From Phyllobacterium calauticae (GTDB lineage: Bacteria; Pseudomonadota; Alphaproteobacteria; Rhizobiales; Rhizobiaceae), in NCBI RefSeq assembly GCF_019991125.1, contig NZ_JAGENB010000002.1, positions 930,001 through 994,000 of the forward strand: a DNA stretch of 64,000 nt, written 5' to 3'. This document shows positions 57,722 to 64,000 of this stretch, piece by piece. A program made the translations under genes and the position numbers. A model generated the notes under the pieces. It made no database searches and was not told the DNA's origin. It saw nothing but the letters and a program-made list of their open reading frames with translations. Position 1 is the first letter of the stretch. Each line of letters opens with the position of its first letter.

Positions 57722-59008
57722 ATGGCGTTGACGAAAGTTGCGTTCGATGATTGCCGGTTGCGCTGCCACGATGGCTTTTCCCGTTTATTGATTGTTCTCA
57801 GCCTCGCTTTTGCTCTGTTTGCAGGTTTGACAACGGCGCTGCTTGCCGCGGATGCCGAACGGCCCGCATTGCCCGGCCCGGGCTCGACCAGCCAGCCATA
57901 TGTTCCACCACCGCTCGGCCTTGCCTCGGGATCGGCAACGACGGTGCAACCGATCCTGCGCGATGCTGACCTGACCGGCCCGTCCTATAGCGCTCCAGGG
58001 CAATCCGCGCCCAGCACCGGTCCCTTCTGCGATATGTCATGCCCGGCATGGACGCCGGATCGCGCGTCCATTTGCAATCCGACGAAGAATTGTGTGGCGG
58101 GTGTGCCCGCCTATGCTCCGCTTTTTTCGCCGCAAGCGGGAAATATCCCCAGACCAGAACCGATCCAACCACTACCAGACACGTATCAGTCGAATCTTCT
58201 CGTGGCTGATAGTCCTATGGTGTTTGCGATTGTGCGCGCCGACGTGGAGGTTTGCAAACCGAATTGTCCGGAATGGATTGCGGCTACGGGGACGATCAAG
58301 CCCGATACGCCTGCAAAGCTGCGGAAAATCCTGAACCAGGCCGGCAAGCGGCGGCTGCCGCTTGTGATCGACTCGAGGGGAGGCGCCGTGAATGCCGCCA
58401 TCGAGATGGGGCGGATCATCCGCAAGCGTGGTCTGGACGTTGCCATCGGCAAGACGATGTATTTGGGATGCACGCCAGGCCCGAAGAGTTGCAAACCCGA
58501 TTTTGCCGATGGGGCTTACGCCGGTTATGCTTTTCCGGGCGGTGGGCTTTGTCTGTCCGCCTGTCCGTTTTTTGCCGCCGGCGGCTTAAAGCGATTGGCC
58601 GGATATGAGGCGCGGGTCGGGATTCACCAGATCACCACCACGGTCACAAATCTCATGATTACCTATCAGACGCGCTACAGGATCGTGAACGGCAAGAAGA
58701 AAATCATTGATCGAAAAGTTGTCAGCCGGAAACCTACCGGGACGTATGAAACCACGGAGGTGCGTAAAGGCTATCGCAAGCAACTCGTTGCCTATTTCGT
58801 GGAGATGGGCGTCAAACCCAGCCTCGTCGACCGGATGCTTGCCGTTTCCGCCAGCGATATCTACATACTGCAGTATAACGAGTTGTCGGATTTTAAATTT
58901 GCGACGGACGAGGGTGATTCTCGTGCATTCACTGCCGGCAGAATTTGCAACCGCGATCCAAAGCCCGGCAACTGTGTGGAACTGAAGCCTGTTTCACCGA
59001 AAGCCTGA
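57722..59008 (+). CDS. secreted ClpP/crotonase-fold protein (COG3904-type), second paralogue
   Basis: A 428-residue paralogue of the gene before it, separated by 74 bases. It has a membrane/signal segment (about 20-42), an extra Pro-rich N-terminal extension of about 110 residues containing CDMSCPAW (103-110) and another Cys pair, then the same core: VCKPNCPEW (178-185), the turn DSRGGAVNAA (217-226), CLSAC with Ser279 and GIHQIT with His302. CDMSCPAW looks like a partial repeat of CKPNCPEW. Ribosome site GGGGA. The pair may work together, but no substrate is suggested. Confidence 0.72.
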   Translation: MALTKVAFDDCRLRCHDGFSRLLIVLSLAFALFAGLTTALLAADAERPALPGPGSTSQPYVPPPLGLASGSATTVQPILRDADLTGPSYSAPGQSAPSTGPFCDMSCPAWTPDRASICNPTKNCVAGVPAYAPLFSPQAGNIPRPEPIQPLPDTYQSNLLVADSPMVFAIVRADVEVCKPNCPEWIAATGTIKPDTPAKLRKILNQAGKRRLPLVIDSRGGAVNAAIEMGRIIRKRGLDVAIGKTMYLGCTPGPKSCKPDFADGAYAGYAFPGGGLCLSACPFFAAGGLKRLAGYEARVGIHQITTTVTNLMITYQTRYRIVNGKKKIIDRKVVSRKPTGTYETTEVRKGYRKQLVAYFVEMGVKPSLVDRMLAVSASDIYILQYNELSDFKFATDEGDSRAFTAGRICNRDPKPGNCVELKPVSPKA

Positions 59009-59152
59009 GAAAAGGCAGCGGCTTTCATCTCTGCCGGCGCGGGAAAACCGTCAAATCTGCGCGTCACGCGACGAATCTCTCATAAAGCGGCGCGCGGCGG
59101 GAATAGGGGCTTGAAAAGCGTAGCGCTTTGTGGAATGTACGCCCCGGACTGT

Positions 59153-59228
<76 letters not shown>

Positions 59229-59453
59229 CTCATAGTCTGCCCGCACACGATTGGATGGTGTGCTGACAGATGTTTGGAAAGAAACGAAACCGGGGACTTG
59301 TGTTTTACCGGAATCGGTTCTATGTAACATCAACAGACACGCGGTGCGTGGAGCTGAACGATCAGCTTTACGGGCCGTAATGGTGTGAACAAAGCGTGTT
59401 GTTACCATGACAACATATTGAGTTTACAACAACATGACACGCACGAGCGGTAA

Positions 59454-59654
59454 ATGGCATCCAAGACAAACCCGATAAGTTTTTTTCAGCAAGTGCGCGC
59501 GGAAACGGCAAAGGTCACCTGGCCTTCACGCCGTGAGACGCTCATTTCCACCGCTATGGTGATGGTGATGGCGTTTTTTGCTGCGATTTTCTTCTTCGCA
59601 GCTGATCAGTTGATGGCCTTCGGGATTGATCTCGTTCTCGGTCTTGGTCGTTAA
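59454..59654 (+). CDS. secE: preprotein translocase subunit SecE
   Basis: A 66-residue single-span SecE, short as usual in alphaproteobacteria. Its amphipathic part FFQQVRAETAKVTWPSRRET is the conserved cytoplasmic helix binding SecY; one membrane helix follows (about residues 28-48). Ends 23 bases before nusG. Confidence 0.97.
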   Translation: MASKTNPISFFQQVRAETAKVTWPSRRETLISTAMVMVMAFFAAIFFFAADQLMAFGIDLVLGLGR

Positions 59655-59677
59655 CGCAGGCTGACAAGGAAATTTGA

Positions 59678-60208
59678 ATGACCGCGCGCTGGTATATCGT
59701 TCACGCCTATTCGAACTTTGAAAAGAAGGTCGCCGAGTCGATCGAAGAAAAGGCGAGGCAGAAGGGTCTGTCGCATCTTTTCGAGAAGATTCTCGTGCCG
59801 ACCGAAAAGGTGGTTGAAGTGCGCCGTGGCCGCAAGGTTGATGCTGAGCGCAAGTTCTTCCCAGGTTATGTCCTTGTTCGTGCCGATCTGACGGATGATG
59901 CGTATCATCTGATCAAGAATACGCCGAAAGTGACGGGTTTCCTCGGTTCCGACAACAAGCCGGTTGCGATTTCCGACAAGGAAGCCGATCGGATCCTGAT
60001 GCAGGTTCAGGAAGGTGTCGAGCGTCCGAAGGCTTCGATCTCGTTCGAGATCGGCGAAAGCGTTCGTGTTGCCGACGGTCCGTTTGCTTCGTTCAACGGT
60101 GTCGTTCAGGAAGTCGACGAAGAGCGTTCGCGCCTCAAGGTGGAAGTTTCGATTTTCGGCCGCGCTACGCCGGTCGATCTGGAATTTGGCCAGGTCGAAA
60201 AGATCTGA
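59678..60208 (+). CDS. nusG: transcription termination/antitermination protein NusG
   Basis: A 176-residue NusG: N-terminal NGN domain ([20 protein letters not shown], then [20 protein letters not shown]) and a C-terminal KOW domain with [22 protein letters not shown]. It couples RNA polymerase to ribosomes and Rho. Follows secE in the same transcript. Confidence 0.98.
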   Translation: MTARWYIVHAYSNFEKKVAESIEEKARQKGLSHLFEKILVPTEKVVEVRRGRKVDAERKFFPGYVLVRADLTDDAYHLIKNTPKVTGFLGSDNKPVAISDKEADRILMQVQEGVERPKASISFEIGESVRVADGPFASFNGVVQEVDEERSRLKVEVSIFGRATPVDLEFGQVEKI

Positions 60209-60251
60209 TCAATCGGCCGCCCGACGGGCGGCCAGCCACGTCAGTGGCGAA

Positions 60252-60300
60252 TGGTGGGAGGTGAGGTGACCTTTAGCCGGGTCTTCAATCCGTACCACCA
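60252..60300 (+). promoter_or_regulatory. possible r-protein leader before rplK
   Basis: TGGTG at 60252 and CACCA at 60296 can close a purine-rich stretch (GGAGGTGAGGTGACC) and GGGTC, in the 138-base gap between nusG and rplK. L1 autoregulation of the L11-L1 operon through such a leader is known in E. coli; here it rests on position only. Confidence 0.35.
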
Positions 60301-60346
60301 AACTGCAACCGCCGGTTTTCCGGCATAATGATAAGGCAGAGAAGTT

Positions 60347-60775
60347 ATGGCTAAGAAAATTGCAGGCCAGCTCAAGCTGCAGGTTTCGGCAGGATCGGCA
60401 ACGCCGTCTCCTCCCATCGGACCGGCACTTGGTCAGCGTGGCATCAACATTATGGAATTCTGCAAGGCCTTCAATGCGGCCACGCAGGAACTGGAAAAGG
60501 GCTCGCCCATTCCGGTCGTGATCACATACTATCAGGACAAGTCCTTCACTTTTGTGATGAAGACGCCGCCGGTGTCTTACTTCCTCAAGAAGGCTGCAAA
60601 CCTGAAGTCCGGTTCGAAAGAGCCAGGCAAGGTGATTGCTGGCAAGATCTCGCGCGACAAGGTCCGTGAAATCGCGCAGGCGAAGATGAAAGACCTGAAC
60701 GCAGCGGATGTCGAATCCGCCATGCGCATGGTCGAAGGTTCTGCCCGTTCGATGGGCCTGGAAGTGGTGGGCTGA
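60347..60775 (+). CDS. rplK: 50S ribosomal protein L11
   Basis: A 142-residue L11, which binds the GTPase centre of 23S r[29 protein letters not shown] and the C-terminal domain ending [11 protein letters not shown] are diagnostic. Ends four bases before rplA. Confidence 0.99.
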   Translation: MAKKIAGQLKLQVSAGSATPSPPIGPALGQRGINIMEFCKAFNAATQELEKGSPIPVVITYYQDKSFTFVMKTPPVSYFLKKAANLKSGSKEPGKVIAGKISRDKVREIAQAKMKDLNAADVESAMRMVEGSARSMGLEVVG

Positions 60776-60779
60776 GACG

Positions 60780-61478
60780 ATGGCAAAAGTATCAAAGCGT
60801 GTAGCCAAGGTTCGTGAAGGCGTTGACCGCGAGAAGCTCTATGATCTGACTTCGGCTGTTGCCATGGTCAAGGAACGTGCCATTGCCAAGTTCGACGAGA
60901 CGATCGAAGTATCGATGAACCTCGGCGTTGATCCCCGCCATGCGGACCAGATGGTTCGCGGCGTTGTCAATCTGCCGAACGGCACAGGCCGTACGGTTCG
61001 CGTTGCTGTTTTCGCTCGCGGCGACAAGGCTGAAGAAGCCAAGAAGGCCGGTGCTGACATTGTTGGCGCGGAAGATCTGTTCGAGATCGTCAATGGCGGC
61101 AAGATCGATTTCGATCGCTGCATTGCCACTCCGGACATGATGCCGCTCGTCGGTCGTCTCGGTAAGGTTCTCGGCCCGCGCGGCATGATGCCGAACCCGA
61201 AGGTCGGCACCGTAACGACGGATGTTACGGCGGCGGTCAAGGCTTCCAAGGGCGGCGCTGTCGAGTTCCGCGTCGAGAAGGCCGGTATCGTTCACGCCGG
61301 CGTCGGCAAGGCATCGTTCGATGTCAAGGCGCTGGAAGAAAACATCAAGGCATTCACCGATGCCGTCACCAAGGCAAAGCCGGCAGGCGCCAAGGGTGAA
61401 TACGTCAAGCGCGTCGCGATTTCTTCGACGATGGGCGTTGGCGTCAAGGTTGATCCGTCGACTGTGCGCCCTGCGTAA
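60780..61478 (+). CDS. rplA: 50S ribosomal protein L1
   Basis: A 232-residue L1 of the L1 stalk. Key blocks: [21 protein letters not shown] and [16 protein letters not shown]. The start at 60780 lies four bases after the rplK stop; the longer frame from 60708 overlaps rplK and is not real. Confidence 0.99.
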   Translation: MAKVSKRVAKVREGVDREKLYDLTSAVAMVKERAIAKFDETIEVSMNLGVDPRHADQMVRGVVNLPNGTGRTVRVAVFARGDKAEEAKKAGADIVGAEDLFEIVNGGKIDFDRCIATPDMMPLVGRLGKVLGPRGMMPNPKVGTVTTDVTAAVKASKGGAVEFRVEKAGIVHAGVGKASFDVKALEENIKAFTDAVTKAKPAGAKGEYVKRVAISSTMGVGVKVDPSTVRPA

Positions 61479-61492
61479 CAACCGACGTGAAG

Positions 61493-61826
61493 TCTCGGAC
61501 CTAACCGTCCGGGTTTTAAAGAATTCCAGGCCTTTCGGGGCCTGGATAACCGGATGAAAGTCCGGTTATCCTGTCCGAGATTGCAGGTGGCTCGCCTTAA
61601 TTGTCATGAGCCTGCATGAGACGTGGAACAGCTTTGTTAGGGTGGAAAAATCCACCGAGACAAGGTTCGAACCGTAGTTGCCTTTCGCTTGCAGCCGGAT
61701 TTCCGGCGAAGCAGGGGGGACAGGATCCTCAAGTGTTGTTTGGTTTCAGTTTTCGGATTGAAGCCTTGCAACAAAAGGCAACCCGGCAGGGACGCACCGT
61801 GCGTTTCTGCCAAATGGAGAGAGACA
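61493..61826 (+). promoter_or_regulatory. rplJ leader with three-way-junction RNA (L10-leader type)
   Basis: TCTCGGAC (61493-61500) pairs with GTCCGAGA (61573-61580), enclosing two hairpins: CCAGGCC/GGCCTGG (61526-61545) and ATAACCGGA/TCCGGTTAT (61546-61569). Downstream, the GCAGGTGGC...GCCTGCATGAGACGTGG region (about 61584-61626) precedes rplJ by some 200 bases. L10 leaders are known to bind the L10-L12 complex for autoregulation; the exact match is not checked. The whole gap to rplJ holds no gene. Confidence 0.55.
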
Positions 61827-62345
61827 GTGGAAAAAGCGGAAAAGCGCGAATTTGTCACTTGGCTGAACGGCGTCTTCAAGGACTCCGGTTCAGTTGTCGT
61901 GGCCCACTATACCGGTCTCACCGTTGCGCAGCTGAGCGATCTTCGCTCCAAGATGCGTGATGCTGGTGGCACCGTTAAAGTCGCGAAGAACCGCCTTGCC
62001 AAGATCGCTCTTCAGGGCACGGAATCGGAAGGCATTTCTGACCTGTTCACAGGTCAGACACTTGTTGCCTATTCGAATGATCCGATTACGGCACCAAAGA
62101 TCGCCATCGAATTTGCCAAGGGTAACGAGAAGCTCGTCATCCTCGGTGGCTCGATGGGAGCAACAACTCTCGACGCTGATGGCGTGAAGGCTCTTGCCGC
62201 ACTGCCGTCACTCGACGAGTTGCGTGCAAAGCTGGTTGGTATGATCCAGACACCAGCAACGCGCATCGCTCAGATCGTCAACGCACCGGCAGGCCAGCTT
62301 GCCCGCGTTTTCGGCGCCTATGCCCGGAAGGACGAAGCGGCATAA
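61827..62345 (+). CDS. rplJ: 50S ribosomal protein L10
   Basis: A 172-residue L10, the base of the L7/L12 stalk. [29 protein letters not shown] opens it, and the C-terminal helix that anchors L12 dimers runs from [21 protein letters not shown]. The start is a GTG at 61827 with GGAG upstream; the ATG of a longer frame (61689) lies in the leader. Confidence 0.98.
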   Translation: MEKAEKREFVTWLNGVFKDSGSVVVAHYTGLTVAQLSDLRSKMRDAGGTVKVAKNRLAKIALQGTESEGISDLFTGQTLVAYSNDPITAPKIAIEFAKGNEKLVILGGSMGATTLDADGVKALAALPSLDELRAKLVGMIQTPATRIAQIVNAPAGQLARVFGAYARKDEAA

Positions 62346-62392
62346 GGCCGTTCTCGCTGTCAATATATCGAACCTTGTAAAGGAAAACCAAA

Positions 62393-62770
62393 ATGACTGA
62401 TCTCGCAAAGATCGTAGACGACCTGTCCAACCTGACTGTTCTGGAAGCTGCTGAACTTTCCAAGCTTCTGGAAGAGAAGTGGGGCGTTTCTGCTGCTGCT
62501 CCTGTTGCTGTTGCTGCTGCCGCTGGCGGCGGTGCAGCTGCTGCAGCCGTTGAAGAAAAGACTGAATTCGACGTCGTTCTGACCGAAGCCGGCGCTAACA
62601 AGATCAACGTGATCAAGGAAGTGCGCGCTATCACCGGTCTCGGCCTCAAGGAAGCCAAGGACCTCGTTGAAGCTGCTCCCAAGCCAGTCAAGGAAGCTGC
62701 TACCAAGGACGAAGCTGACAAGATCAAGGCACAGCTCGAAGCAGCTGGCGCCAAGGTTGAACTCAAGTAA
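62393..62770 (+). CDS. rplL: 50S ribosomal protein L7/L12
   Basis: A 125-residue stalk protein: dimerisation helices ([26 protein letters not shown]), an Ala-rich hinge (about residues 35-50), and a C-terminal factor-binding domain with [20 protein letters not shown]. It follows rplJ by 47 bases. Confidence 0.99.
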   Translation: MTDLAKIVDDLSNLTVLEAAELSKLLEEKWGVSAAAPVAVAAAAGGGAAAAAVEEKTEFDVVLTEAGANKINVIKEVRAITGLGLKEAKDLVEAAPKPVKEAATKDEADKIKAQLEAAGAKVELK

Positions 62771-62785
62771 GTCCAACATTTTTGG

Positions 62786-62810
62786 CGGGCAGGGCGACAA
62801 GCCCTGTCCG
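62786..62810 (+). terminator. rplL-rpoB attenuator-like hairpin
   Basis: CGGGCAGGGC pairs with GCCCTGTCCG around GACAA (one G-U pair), 16 bases after the rplL stop, with CTTTTT about ten bases further. In E. coli partial termination between rplL and rpoB sets the r-protein to polymerase ratio. Confidence 0.5.
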
Positions 62811-62964
62811 CTGATCTGCCCTTTTTGGGCAACCCGGTACTGAACCCTTTTCCTGACGGCAATTCCGATGCTTTCAGGAAACGGGTTTTGTCCCGTTCAC
62901 GGGGCCGCAAAAGCGGTTTTAAGAAACATGCCAGTTTCCGCTGGCGCAAAGACGAGGAGCGACG

Positions 62965-64000
62965 ATGGCTCAGACCCATACTTTTAACGGTCGTAGGCGC
63001 GTACGCAAGTTTTTCGGCAAGATCCCTGAAGTCGCAGAGATGCCGAACCTCATCGAGGTTCAGAAGGCTTCCTACGATCAGTTCCTCATGGTTGAGGAGC
63101 CGAAAGGCGGGCGTCTTGATGAAGGTCTGCAGGCTGTGTTCAAGTCTGTGTTCCCGATCCAGGATTTCTCCGGCGCTTCCATGCTTGAATTCGTCAAGTA
63201 TGAATTTGAAGCTCCAAAATTCGACGTTGACGAATGCCGTCAGCGCGATCTGACCTATGCTGCACCGCTGAAAGTCACGCTGCGCCTGATCGTGTTCGAT
63301 ATTGACGAGGATACGGGCGCCAAGTCGATCAAGGACATCAAGGAACAGGACGTTTACATGGGCGACATGCCGCTCATGACCGATAACGGCACGTTCATCG
63401 TCAACGGTACCGAGCGCGTCATCGTTTCGCAGATGCACCGTTCGCCGGGCGTTTTCTTCGATCACGACAAGGGCAAGACCCATTCGTCGGGTAAGCTGCT
63501 GTTTGCTGCGCGCGTCATTCCTTACCGCGGTTCCTGGCTTGACATCGAGTTCGATGCCAAGGACGTGGTCTATGCTCGTATCGACCGCCGCCGCAAGATT
63601 CCTGCGACATCGCTGCTGATGGCGCTGGGCATGGACAGCGAAGAAATCCTGTCGACGTTCTACAATTCGCTGATGTTCAGCCGTGACGGCGACACCTGGC
63701 GCATTCCGTTCTCCGTCGATCGTTTCCGCGGTTTCAAGGCGACAACCGACGTTATCGATGCCGATACCGGTGAAGTCATTCTCGAGTCCGGCAAGAAGCT
63801 AACAGCCCGTGCTGCCAAGCAGCTTGCTGAAAAGGGCCTGAAGTTCATCAAGGCAACGGAAGACGACCTGTTCGGCATGTATCTTGCCGAAGACATCGTC
63901 AACATGGAGACCGGTGAAGTCTATCTCGAAGCCGGTGACGAGCTGGACGAGAAGACCCTCAAGGTTCTGCTCGACACGGGTGTAGCAGAGATCAACGTTC
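62965..64000 (+). CDS. rpoB: DNA-directed RNA polymerase subunit beta (N-terminal part)
   Basis: The first 345 codons of rpoB; the gene leaves the window. The ATG at 62965 follows [33 protein letters not shown], then [36 protein letters not shown], is the conserved beta N-terminal/protrusion region, and [13 protein letters not shown] is beta region. The rifampicin cluster lies beyond the edge. Expected to be followed by rpoC. Confidence 0.98.
   Translation, partial: MAQTHTFNGRRRVRKFFGKIPEVAEMPNLIEVQKASYDQFLMVEEPKGGRLDEGLQAVFKSVFPIQDFSGASMLEFVKYEFEAPKFDVDECRQRDLTYAAPLKVTLRLIVFDIDEDTGAKSIKDIKEQDVYMGDMPLMTDNGTFIVNGTERVIVSQMHRSPGVFFDHDKGKTHSSGKLLFAARVIPYRGSWLDIEFDAKDVVYARIDRRRKIPATSLLMALGMDSEEILSTFYNSLMFSRDGDTWRIPFSVDRFRGFKATTDVIDADTGEVILESGKKLTARAAKQLAEKGLKFIKATEDDLFGMYLAEDIVNMETGEVYLEAGDELDEKTLKVLLDTGVAEINV

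Noticed and set aside
61616-61960. Reading frame starting in the rplJ leader
   Set aside because: It is out of frame with rplJ and lacks support; the leader is structured RNA.

Overview
The window is chromosomal core DNA of an alphaproteobacterium. The gene content and order (accB-accC-aat, rne / AMIN-amidase / PBP1A / prfB, a two-desulfurase suf cluster, tuf-secE-nusG-rplKAJL-rpoB) and the GC-rich codon use fit the Hyphomicrobiales (Rhizobiales), most likely near Brucellaceae/Phyllobacteriaceae. The genus cannot be fixed from the sequence alone. No prophage, CRISPR array, intact insertion sequence or plasmid function was seen.

Layout. 1-9.8 kb: a truncated cysteine hydrolase, gatB, two acetyltransferases, complex I accessory subunit NDUFA12, a DUF2155 protein, then on the minus strand a VOC protein, aat-accC-accB, aroQ, a DsbA-like thioredoxin and an M48 protease. 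10-19 kb: rne with a long leader carrying a strong hairpin, then cell-wall genes (amidase, PBP1A) and prfB with a programmed +1 frameshift. 19-29.6 kb: an AT-rich lipoprotein island between two terminators, a MazG-like gene behind a LexA-type site, an M23 peptidase, a Bcp peroxiredoxin, a giant AsmA/DUF3971 protein, a 33-bp perfect inverted repeat, tyrS, anmK and a hydrolase. 29.7-38 kb: the SUF iron-sulfur cluster operon (cysteine desulfurase, sufB, sufC, sufD, sufS, sufT-like, sufA), broken by a small membrane-protein gene and an opposed secreted-protein gene. 38-54 kb: mixed housekeeping and accessory genes (TfoX domain, NUDIX, RhlE, NAD kinase, tRNA-Thr, DUF1232, Nramp-like transporter with unusual motifs, methyltransferase and a methyltransferase remnant, two cytochrome b561 proteins, cupin, branched-chain amino-acid binding protein, lytic-transglycosylase-like lipoprotein, esterase, fatty-acid hydroxylase, YceI, rlmB). 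54-64 kb: tRNA-Tyr, tRNA-Gly, tuf, three inserted genes including two tandem ClpP-fold secreted paralogues, tRNA-Trp, secE, nusG, rplK, rplA, rplJ, rplL and the start of rpoB.

The genes mainly serve translation (GatB, TyrS, EF-Tu, RF2, r-proteins, tRNAs), RNA turnover (RNase E, RhlE), fatty-acid synthesis (AccBC), Fe-S assembly and the envelope. The best leads for something undescribed are non-coding or small-scale: the degenerate second copy of the tuf 3' end, the rne leader hairpin, the LexA-like site at the MazG gene, the inverted repeat ahead of sufB, and the tandem COG3904-type proteins inserted in the tuf-secE cluster. I did not find a clearly new multi-gene defence or metabolic system.
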